9,329 nucleotides of DNA, taken from Deltaproteobacteria bacterium (GTDB lineage: Bacteria; Desulfobacterota; Desulfarculia; Adiutricales; Adiutricaceae). The DNA lies in the NCBI GenBank assembly GCA_031277995.1, contig JAITLH010000015.1:1-9329 (forward strand). Direction: 5' to 3'. A program made the position numbers and the translations under genes. Position 1 is the stretch's first letter; every line of letters starts with the position of its first letter. Below the pieces are notes generated by a model. The model did not search any database. It was not told where the DNA came from and worked only from the letters and a program-made list of their open reading frames with translations. Below, one piece after another: positions 1-6,700 of the stretch.

Positions 1-123
1 CTTCAAGGCCAATGCGTTGACCGGGCTTACCAAACCCCGGAACTCCAAGTCCATTGGGATGACAACCAGGCCAAGGTGACCGTGGCCGGCCAGAGGGCCG
101 TTAAAACCGTGGTTTTTCAATAG
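1..123 (+). CDS. 3' end of an upstream gene, possibly PhzF/DapF-like (partial)
   Basis: Frame 1 is open from the left edge to a TAG at 121-123, giving the last 40 residues of a protein that begins outside the window. Codon choice (many GCC, GTG and ACC codons) matches the pilin genes downstream, which supports real coding. The tail has a beta-strand pattern, ELQVHW then KVTVAGQRAVKTVVFQ, preceded by LQG and a DR pair. The remembered C-terminus of PhzF-family isomerases runs 'QG..x..RP..i.V....v.V.GrAv.v..g', and diaminopimelate epimerase has a related end. The resemblance is weak and rests on about 35 residues, so the product is left unnamed. It is separated from the pilin genes by almost 500 bases and is probably not part of their operon. 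No convincing intrinsic terminator follows it. Confidence 0.55.
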   Translation, partial: LQGQCVDRAYQTPELQVHWDDNQAKVTVAGQRAVKTVVFQ

Positions 124-422
124 GTCGCGAATTGGGTTGGCCGTTTTGTGGGTGGCTGGTTTTTTGGCCAGATTGTTATTTTTGGAAATTTTTAAATAAT
201 TACGTTAGCTTTTATTGGAATTTATTGCGATAAAAAGTTAAAACATTAGCCAGGCGGCTTGAATTTATTCATTTATTTTTACGTTTAAGTAATATTAGCC
301 TTTAAAAAGATATTTTAGATAACCAAAAAGTGAAGATTTATTGGGCCCGGAGTGGGAGGGACGTAAGTTGGCCAAAAGCGTCTTTGGCGGGCGATTTTGG
401 GGCCAATTAGGTTCTTTTTAAT

Positions 423-517
423 GGGCCAGGGGCCTGGTAATGGGCCGTGGGCTTGGTGGGTCTGGTAGTGGGCCTGTCAGTGGGCCTGGTGGGCCTAGTG
501 GGGTTTTTGGGAGAGGG
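423..517 (+). repeat. G-tract quasi-repeat with G-quadruplex motif
   Basis: Eleven runs of three or four G start at 423, 429, 442, 449, 458, 470, 482, 491, 500, 509 and 515, mostly in the context GTGGGCCTG. From 449 onward all starts are spaced by multiples of three (9, 12, 12, 9, 9, 9, 6). The five tracts at 482-517 are separated by loops of 6, 6, 5 and 3 bases, which meets the usual G3+N1-7 quadruplex rule on the strand that would be in the mRNA. The block ends about 100 bases before pilW. Confidence 0.75.
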
Positions 518-568
518 CAACGCTCGTTCGATCGGGCCCGTAAGGGTAGATTATTGGGGACTTTTTTC

Positions 569-580
569 GGCAAATTTGCC
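569..580. promoter_or_regulatory. 12-base perfect palindrome, possible operator
   Basis: GGCAAATTTGCC is self-complementary over all 12 bases and lies 40 bases before the pilW start codon. Dimeric repressors often bind such sites, and the position would fit an operator. No protein is implicated by the sequence and no second copy was noticed in the window, so the role is unproven. Confidence 0.3.
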
Positions 581-620
581 TCGGCGCCGTCTTGGCGCCG
601 CGCGGTAAGGGTAAAGTTAA

Positions 621-1709
621 GTGAAAAAGCTTTTTTCAATGGGCGTAAAGAAACTTGGCCGGCCGTTTAAGGCGGGCCTGACCATGGTAGAAATGCTTAT
701 AGTCATGGCCATCTTTGTCATGGTGGCCGGGGTTTGCTTTTCGTTTTACATATCCAACACCAGCCAGTTTCTTTTGTCCCAGGCCTACGTTGAACAGCAG
801 CAGAACCTTAGGGTGGCTTTCTACGTCATGAGTAGGGATCTGCGGATGGCCGGAAACGGTTTGAACGTTTTGGGTCCCGACGTCTCGATTGTCCAAGCTT
901 ACACCGGCAGCCAGATGACCTTAAGCGGCGGCCACGTGGCCGTCGATACCAGCCCCGGCTGGTTTAAAAATACCGACACGGCCGAGCTGGGCTTTAGGGC
1001 CATTTTTGGATTCGATGGCGGGAACTCCGCCGCCGACTCGGTCACGATTTTTAGGGCCGAGATGGAATACCCCGCGCCTTTGGGGGTGGTCAAATCCACC
1101 AGTTTAAGGACGCTGGAATTGGATACCAACATACCCGACTCGACCGTGGTGACCGGGGACATCATCGTGTTGGTTAACGGCGCCCAAGCCTGTCTTTTGG
1201 AAACCGACGACGCCGAGGACGACGAGATTAGCTACGTTGAGGGTGGGCGTTTTACCGGCCCCAGCGGGCCGCCCTCGGGTTTTCCGGTCGTCGGCTCCAC
1301 CGTTTACAACTTCAAAGACGTGAGCTTACTTACCTATTATCTGGATCAAACCAATAACCGCCTGATGGTGGCCAATCACGATAACGCCCATGACATTTTT
1401 GACGAACCCGCGACCAAGTCCTCGGTCGTGGCCAACAACATCGACGACTTGCAGCTCTATTACGGTCTGGAAGCCCATCCGGTCGATCCGGGCATTTTAA
1501 GCGAAGATCCCGACATAAGCACCAACACGCTAAAAGACGATTTCGTTAAGGCCGTGGCCTTGGCCATGACCTCCAAGGCCTCCTACGGGAGCGGCAAAAG
1601 CATCTACGTTAGGCCGGAGTTATTCAACCGGGCTCCCGGCGTCGTGGCCGACAACTACAGGCGGGGAATTTTGTCGGAATACGTCTATTTAAGGAATCAC
1701 CAAAAGTGA
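621..1709 (+). CDS. pilW: PilW-family type IV pilus minor pilin
   Basis: A 362-residue prepilin with a GTG start at 621. AAGG at 607-610 is a weak ribosome binding site 10 bases upstream. The in-frame ATG at 639 would also keep the processing site but has no such site. The type III signal is KAG|LTMVEMLIV, with Gly19 at -1 and Glu at +5, followed by the hydrophobic helix. The next segment, QQQNLRVAFYVMSRDLRMAGNGL, is split here by idea only: QQNLRVAFYVM then SRDLRMAGNGL is the hallmark of PilW. Later family features are VANNIDDLQLYYGLE and a C-terminal DNYRRGILSEYVYLRN. PilW joins the minor-pilin complex that primes assembly and carries PilY1 at the pilus tip. Length is normal for the family. 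It is the first gene of the cluster, ahead of fimT; many relatives place fimU and pilV first. Family call firm, start choice fairly sure. Confidence 0.9.
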   Translation: MKKLFSMGVKKLGRPFKAGLTMVEMLIVMAIFVMVAGVCFSFYISNTSQFLLSQAYVEQQQNLRVAFYVMSRDLRMAGNGLNVLGPDVSIVQAYTGSQMTLSGGHVAVDTSPGWFKNTDTAELGFRAIFGFDGGNSAADSVTIFRAEMEYPAPLGVVKSTSLRTLELDTNIPDSTVVTGDIIVLVNGAQACLLETDDAEDDEISYVEGGRFTGPSGPPSGFPVVGSTVYNFKDVSLLTYYLDQTNNRLMVANHDNAHDIFDEPATKSSVVANNIDDLQLYYGLEAHPVDPGILSEDPDISTNTLKDDFVKAVALAMTSKASYGSGKSIYVRPELFNRAPGVVADNYRRGILSEYVYLRNHQK

Positions 1710-1749
1710 CCTTTGGCGTATTTTCGCTTTGTTTTTTGAAAAATATCCC

Positions 1750-1767
1750 ATAAACACTTTTGTTTAT
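1750..1767 (+). other. Small AT-rich hairpin in the pilW-fimT spacer
   Basis: ATAAACA at 1750-1756 pairs with TGTTTAT at 1761-1767 around a 4-base CTTT loop, a 7-bp stem of mostly A-T pairs. The 98-base spacer around it is strongly AT-rich. It could be part of a secondary promoter or a weak RNA stem; there is no GC-rich stem plus U-run that would make it a terminator. Confidence 0.4.
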
Positions 1768-1807
1768 TTAGCCTTTAGATATTTTTTAATTATTTGAGGA
1801 TAATTTA

Positions 1808-2401
1808 ATGATCGCTTTCGACCCACAGTCAACCGGGCGACGCCCAGACGATGCCAAACGCGGCTTCTCCCTAATCGAGATAGTCATAGTCATCGCCATC
1901 ACCGCCATCATTATCGGCATCGCCGTGCCCTCGATAGGTTATTACCTTAAATCCTCCCGCATTAGGACCGAGGCCCGTTACCTGGAATCGATCTTTCAGC
2001 GCGGCCGGATGATGGCCGTGGTCAACCAAAAGCCGGTCCGGGTGGTTTTGGACTGCGTCAATAGCCCGGCCACCAGCTGCAAAATAAGGCTGGAAGTGGC
2101 CAAGTATACGGGGGCGGGGGTGGATAGTTGGGAAACGGCCCACGCTTATTCCCGGACCCTTAACGACAACGTTGGGGTGATCAAAACCGAGGCCTCGGCG
2201 CCCTTTGATGGGGCGGCCGTGGTCAGTAACCTATACTGGGCCATTTTCATGCCAGACAGTCACGTTTATTCAAATCCCCGGCCCTTTAGCGTGTTTTTTC
2301 ATTACCTGAGTGACTCCAGCGAAAGGCAAGCCGGCTGGCGGGTATCTCTAAGCGCCGAGTCCGGCCGGGTCGATACCCGCAGGGACGAAGTCGCGATCTA
2401 A
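1808..2401 (+). CDS. FimT/FimU (GspH-like) type IV pilus minor pilin
   Basis: A 197-residue prepilin starting at ATG 1808, with GAGGA at 1796-1800 seven bases upstream. There is no other start codon before the processing site, so the 19-residue charged leader is real. Cleavage is predicted at KRG|FSLIEIVIVI, with Glu at +5, then a hydrophobic helix ending in AVPSIGYYL. The segment KSSRIRTEARYLESIFQRGR (about 48-67) followed by MMAVVNQKPVRV is the GspH/FimT signature, and the C-terminal GWRVSLSAESGRV matches the end of that domain. The mature protein is an inner-membrane-anchored pseudopilin that joins the pilus priming complex, the counterpart of GspH in type II secretion. The pilX and pilY1 neighbours favour pilus over secretion. 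FimT and FimU cannot be told apart by eye, so no symbol is given. Confidence 0.88.
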   Translation: MIAFDPQSTGRRPDDAKRGFSLIEIVIVIAITAIIIGIAVPSIGYYLKSSRIRTEARYLESIFQRGRMMAVVNQKPVRVVLDCVNSPATSCKIRLEVAKYTGAGVDSWETAHAYSRTLNDNVGVIKTEASAPFDGAAVVSNLYWAIFMPDSHVYSNPRPFSVFFHYLSDSSERQAGWRVSLSAESGRVDTRRDEVAI

Positions 2402-2406
2402 GGAGG
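2400..2406 (+). promoter_or_regulatory. Strong ribosome binding site of pilV overlapping the fimT stop
   Basis: AAGGAGG at 2400-2406 is a near-ideal Shine-Dalgarno sequence that uses the last two bases of the fimT TAA stop and sits six bases before ATG 2413. The 11-base gap and shared bases imply that fimT and pilV are on one transcript and are translationally linked. Confidence 0.85.
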
Positions 2407-2412
2407 CTGGCT

Positions 2413-2910
2413 ATGATGGATGGAAACGTCAAAACGGGGTTCAAAGATTTCTGGCCGATAAGCCCCTCCGAAAACCGGCCCAAGCCGGGTTTTCGCCGTG
2501 GGGTTACCTTGGTGGAAATACTCATTTCCGTGTGCATTTTGACCTTGGGTTGTTTGGCGGCCATACAAATGAAGGCCAGTACCCTAAAAAGCGCCAACAT
2601 GGCCGACAACATCACCGCGGCCACTTTTTTGGCCGAGGCCGAACTGGAGAGGCTAAAAAGCTTACTCTACGAAGAACTTTTGGTCGAAAGCGACGCGGGC
2701 ACGACCTTAGTCAATAAGCTAAATCGGCTGGGGCAAACCTGTACCGACGACGCTTGCGACGCCAGCCACATCTTTTCCCGCAAAGTGGATTTTTTTCCCG
2801 GCGCCCCAACCAACCGCAGCTGCCAAGTGGAGATTACGATCGGTTGGGATGACGATCTAGGGACGCACTCATTTTTATACAGCGGGGCCATTACTTCGCT
2901 ATCTTTTTAG
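2413..2910 (+). CDS. pilV: PilV-family type IV pilus minor pilin
   Basis: A 165-residue prepilin beginning with two adjacent ATG codons (2413, 2416) behind a strong ribosome binding site. The processing site is FRRG|VTLVEILISV, with Glu at +5 and a helix running through CILTLGCLAAIQM. The leader is 30 residues, long for this class, and no ATG, GTG or TTG lies between the start and the cleavage site that could shorten it. After the helix, SANMADNITAATFLAEAELE follows the PilV pattern, and near the C-terminus ITIGWDDDLGTHSF resembles its 'V.W.d..G.h' strand. Three Cys residues outside the helix (in TCTDDAC and SCQVE) could form disulfides in the periplasm. It would act with PilW, FimT and PilX in the tip-priming complex. 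The call rests on these motifs and on position in the cluster. Confidence 0.87.
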   Translation: MMDGNVKTGFKDFWPISPSENRPKPGFRRGVTLVEILISVCILTLGCLAAIQMKASTLKSANMADNITAATFLAEAELERLKSLLYEELLVESDAGTTLVNKLNRLGQTCTDDACDASHIFSRKVDFFPGAPTNRSCQVEITIGWDDDLGTHSFLYSGAITSLSF

Positions 2911-2923
2911 GTTTTAGCGAGGG

Positions 2924-2965
2924 CAATCCCGTCCGAAAACCCCGGTGGGTTTTCGGACGGGATTG
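2924..2965 (+). repeat. Perfect 19-bp inverted repeat (hairpin) between pilV and pilX
   Basis: Bases 2924-2942 pair without mismatch with 2947-2965 around a CGGT loop. The stem contains about 10 G-C pairs and starts 14 bases after the pilV stop. It is followed by the palindrome GGGCGCCC (2965-2972) and a run of nine A (2973-2981). A U-run is missing on the 3' side of either strand, so it is not a standard intrinsic terminator. It may protect or direct processing of the pilV 3' end, or be a REP-like element. Confidence 0.85.
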
Positions 2966-3001
2966 GGCGCCCAAAAAAAAACGCTAGGCATAAGGCGAGA
3001 C

Positions 3002-3631
3002 ATGACAGACATAAAAAAAGCCCGCGAGGGCATGATACTGACTTTTACCATGGTCTTTTTGGTTCTCATCATCTTGATGGGGATCTACGTATTGACCAGC
3101 AGTCGCACGGATCTTTCGATTAGCGCCCATAACCGGGTGGGTCGGCAGGCCTTTAACGTGGCCGATAGCGCCGTGCAGATCGCGACCTTACTTAGCCGAA
3201 TCTTGGTTCACCCCGAACTGGGCGATCCGGCCAACGTTTTAAAGGCGCCAAGCGACCAAAAAATGCCCATAACCGTTGAAATCAACGAATATCGCTTCAC
3301 TTTAGCCAACCTTCACGAGGAATCCCTGGATTTTGACTACGAAAGTCGATATTTAGAGGTCATCAATTACCCCAGTCACACCATCGATCCTCACCTACTT
3401 TTTAAAGTGGGTGACAAGGTCGTGGCCACGGCGGCGGTGGTCTTGGATCAACAGGATCCCGTAAGCGAAGGTTTTTCTTTGGACGCCTCGGACCCGTATG
3501 ACGAATCGTCCGGAAGCGGGGCCAAGATTAGTTTGACGGTGACCGTAAACGGCACCCCGCCCGATACCTCGGCCGATTCACTCGAAGAGCCCCACTCCAT
3601 TATCACGGCCATTTACAGGGAACTCATGTAA
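3002..3631 (+). CDS. pilX: PilX-like type IV pilus minor pilin lacking Glu5
   Basis: ATG 3002 is chosen because AAGG at 2992-2995 lies six bases upstream and because it gives a 10-residue leader, MTDIKKAREG. The frame also extends to GTG 2945, but that codon is in the hairpin loop and would add 19 residues encoded by the stem. From ATG 3002 the protein has 209 residues. Cleavage is predicted after Gly10, giving MILTFTMVFLVLIILMGIYV; the residue at +5 is Phe, not Glu. After the helix, LTSSRTDLSISAHNRVGRQA then FNVADSAVQIA follow the PilX_N pattern in which a polar segment leads to 'rq.Af..AdsAv'. Lack of Glu5 is known for the GspK/PilX class, which caps the pilus tip. The rest of the protein is acidic and shows no motif I recognise. 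It is followed by pilY1, its usual partner. Confidence 0.8.
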   Translation: MTDIKKAREGMILTFTMVFLVLIILMGIYVLTSSRTDLSISAHNRVGRQAFNVADSAVQIATLLSRILVHPELGDPANVLKAPSDQKMPITVEINEYRFTLANLHEESLDFDYESRYLEVINYPSHTIDPHLLFKVGDKVVATAAVVLDQQDPVSEGFSLDASDPYDESSGSGAKISLTVTVNGTPPDTSADSLEEPHSIITAIYRELM

Positions 3632-3699
3632 GGCTTTGTTCAAATAAGGAGCGATCCCGGCCGTTTTTTAAAAGCGCCAAGGGACAATCGCCGAATTTC

Positions 3700-3730
3700 G
3701 GCTAAAGTTAACAGTTAAGGCCTTTTAGCC
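3700..3730 (+). other. Hairpin in the pilY1 leader, competing with a smaller one
   Basis: GGCTAAA at 3700-3706 pairs with TTTAGCC at 3724-3730 around a 17-base loop, ending 14 bases before the pilY1 start. A smaller stem, GCCGA/TCGGC at 3690-3702, shares bases 3700-3702, so the two cannot form together. The pilY1 ribosome binding site is weak (AGG at 3735-3737) and lies just outside. Any switching role is speculative. Confidence 0.4.
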
Positions 3731-3744
3731 CAATAGGTCAACAA

Positions 3745-6700
3745 ATGAAATCTAGTTTTATTAGTAAAAATACCGCCTTGGTCTCTCTGGTTAGTTTAGT
3801 GGCTTTGGCCGCCTGCGCAATCCTGGGCGGCTCGGTTAAGGCCGCCACCTATCAAAACCAGCCAATTAAGGATCAATACCAAAACCGCCCCCTGACCGTT
3901 TCCGGGGTGACCATCCCCGAGGTCATGTTGGTCGTCGCCAAAAACCTCAAGATGTTTCAGCAGGGCTATCCGGCCCTGGTTGACCTGGACGGCGACGGCC
4001 GGGTCGATACGGGCTTTAACCCCGGCGTTGAATACGTGGGCTACTTTGACAGCAATTCTTGCTACGCTTACAACGGTTCAACTTACAAAGGGGTTAACGC
4101 CACTTACTACGCCTACGGGGACCCGAACGGCTACTTTTACCGGGTGGGCGATACGGTCGCCGACGAGACCGAACAGCAAATCAGAAATTCCCGGCCCGCT
4201 AGCCTCAAAGACTACGTGGTTTCCCCCAGTTCGCCCTTTGGGGTTTGCTATAACCCCACGACCACGGCCAAGGTCAGCCAGGGCTCGGATCGGACCTTTA
4301 GCGGCAATTGGCTTAATTTCCTGGCCACCAGCCGCATGGACGCCATCCGCAAGATCCTTTACGGCGGCACGAGAATCGTTGACACCACCACCAGGACGGT
4401 CCTGGAAGGCTCTTTCGTCCCGGGCGACTCAACCAACTGGGGCACGGAAGTTCGTTCCGACGACACTTGGATGGAAATCACGCCCCTTTCGGCTTACTAC
4501 GACATTAGGAAATACACGCCCTTCGATAAGCCCGCCAGCAAAAAGGCTCACTTCTTCTCCCGCGGGAGTGACTTGGGCGCGTCCAACAAAAATTTTCCGG
4601 CCATAAGGGTTTTGCAAAACGCCGACAAAAGCAGTTTCAATATCGGCGGCTACGATTTCGTCAACGAAGCGGTCGTCACGACCGATCCCTATGGCCGCTA
4701 TTGGGACTGGGTCTTGGTTAACCGGCCCCTACCCGACGACAAGGTTTTAAAAACCACGGTCAGTAAGACCATAAAAATTTATAAAATTAACGTCGAGGTT
4801 TGCCAAGCCGGTAAAATAGGCGAAAAAGAGGGCTGCGAACGTTTTCCCGGGGCCACGTCCTCCGACAATGACGACGTTTGGAAACCCAGGGGTCTTTTGC
4901 AGCGTTACGGCCAGGGCTCGACCATGATGTATTTTGGGCTTTTGACCGGAAGTTTTGGCGACTATGATTCCCATAAAGAGGGCGGCGTTCTTAGGAACCA
5001 CATCGGCCCGGTCATGGGTAAAACCCCCCAATATGTCTCTACCCAGTACGTCCCGGCCATCGATAGCCAAACCGGACAAATTTTGACTTACGGCTTAATC
5101 AAAAACCTCGATAACCTCATGATTGCCGGTCGATCCAAAAACTCCGACCCTATCAATAGCCAGTTTTATTCCAACACCAAAAGCTGGGGTAACCCCATAG
5201 GCGAGATGTATTTCGAGGCGACTCGTTACTTGGCCGGGCTAACCACCCCGGTGCAAAGCTACAGTAACCAAGCCGAATCGGACACGACAGGCAGCACCAA
5301 TAACAATCTGATTCGCTTTGCCTACGCCACTAACTCCTGGAACACCCGCAAGCCGGAGATCTTAACCTCCGACTGCGTTCAACCGGTTATTTTGCTCATA
5401 AGCGACGTGGGCTCTGACTACGACGGAAACACCTTCACTAACGATCTTAACCGGCCCCTTATTTCGGGAACGACTTTGCCTTCGGGCGTTAGCCTCCCCC
5501 AAGTCTTTAATTACAAAACTTACCTAGACGCCATGACTAAGATAGAAGGCCTAAACACGACCGGGGCGATAAACTATATCTACGCCTCCCAGTCCCAGGC
5601 TTACTGCAGTCCCAAAAAGCTTAACAGTTTATCCGACGTCTACGGCATCTGTCCCGAGGTTCCCAGCACCCAGGGCACTTACAGCGTGGCCGCGGCGGCT
5701 TATTACGCGCATATCAGGGACTTTAACTTATCCACGTCCGAAAACAAGGTACCCGTTGGGGTGAATACTTTCGCCGTCTCCATGAGCTCGGCCTTCCCGG
5801 AATTGACCTTTAAGGTCTCGGATACCCAAAGCGTGACCATCTTGCCAACGAACATTACCGCCGGCGCCTCCGGTAAATTCCTTGGCATTCTCAACTACTT
5901 TGTCCTGGAATGGGACACCGATCGTAACGGAATGACTTTCCACGCCAAGATCAAAGTCAACTTCTCAGACCAAGAAATGGGCGACGACTGGGAAGGAGAC
6001 GGTCAAATTACCTACGAGATTGATTTATTGACCGACGCCAACACCCCGGCCGGCATGAGAAGCGCTACCAAGGCGACCCTAAATAGCGGGGAGCTTAGAA
6101 CCGGGACTTACTACGTTTTTAAAAACCCGACCACGGCCAATTCCACGCAAGATTTTATCGAGATCCAACCCAATCAGGTTAAAGCCCTTCGAATCGCCAG
6201 TTCTTGGCAAACCACTGGGACCGGGCTCGGTATGGCCATGGGTTACAACATAAGCGGAACGACTCGGGACGGGACTTATTTGGATCTGACCATGAACTAT
6301 CCGCCGTATTCCAGTAACTTAACCCCGCAAGGTTGCCCTTACGTCGGGGGCTCGACTAGCGGCACTTACGGTTGCGGCAAAAGGATCGCCAACATTAAAT
6401 CTCAAGCCAGGATTTTCGCTTTTGGCGTTGACAGAAACGTTGAAAATTTACCCTCGACCATGTGGATGGCCGCGAAATACGGCGGGTTTAACGACCTTAA
6501 CCGTAACGGCATCCCCGACGCCGGAGAATGGGAGAACCCCGACGGCACTCCGAAAAACTTCTTCCAGGCCAAAAATTTGTCGGAACTCGCGACCAAGATG
6601 GAAAACGCCTTCGTGGCCATCGCCCGGTCCATTTCCACCGGGACGGCCACCTCGGCTTCGACCAATACCGTTTTGGGCGGCGGCATCTCGATAAATACCG

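Larger units (their letters stand above)
124..620 (+). promoter_or_regulatory. Long leader/promoter region upstream of the minor-pilin genes
   Basis: This 497-base spacer has no convincing gene. Bases 181-330 contain 35 G or C in 150 (23%), far below the flanking genes, which is typical of promoter DNA. I could not find a -35/-10 pair with good spacing or a clear sigma-54 (GG-N10-GC) site, so no exact promoter is called. Bases 368-406 form an imperfect hairpin, 423-517 is a G-tract-rich quasi-repeat, 569-580 is a perfect palindrome, and GGCGCCG occurs twice at 583-589 and 594-600. The length and layered structure suggest a regulated 5' leader for the pilin transcript; this is inference. Confidence 0.4.

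Noticed and set aside
138..190. Terminator for the left-edge gene (TGGCC/GGCCA stem followed by T-rich bases).
   Set aside because: The stem is only five pairs with a 23-base loop; not convincing.
181..330. Exact sigma-70 promoter (for example TTGGAA at 215 with TTAAAA at 238).
   Set aside because: Only 4/6 and 3/6 matches; in such AT-rich DNA this is expected by chance, so only a general promoter region is listed.
340..380. Possible c-di-GMP (GEMM) riboswitch: GGGACGTAAG then GGCC recalls the GGGACGCAAAGCC core.
   Set aside because: The upstream GGGCAAACC-type segment, the GAAA tetraloop and the second half of the aptamer are not found in the surrounding bases; the match is too short. A covariance-model search (Infernal, GEMM-I/II) would settle it.
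418..639. Minus-strand Pro-rich ORF of 73 codons.
   Set aside because: It is the complement of the G-tract repeat, with low complexity and no family features or ribosome binding site seen.
2286..2624. Minus-strand ORF of 112 codons antisense to fimT and pilV.
   Set aside because: It overlaps two well-supported pilin genes and shows no recognisable domain; a shadow of their codon bias.
2924..2981. Intrinsic terminator after pilV.
   Set aside because: The strong stem is followed by A's rather than T's on the plus strand, and on the minus strand the bases after the stem are CCCTCGCT, without a T-run.
2945..3001. Upstream GTG start for pilX giving 228 residues.
   Set aside because: The extra 19 residues come from the hairpin and A-run, no ribosome binding site precedes the GTG, and ATG 3002 gives a normal short prepilin leader with a well-placed AAGG.
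3980..4606. 208-codon plus-strand ORF in another frame within pilY1.
   Set aside because: Thr/Pro/Ala-rich composition is that of a frame-shifted reading of pilY1, whose own frame has strong family motifs over the same bases.
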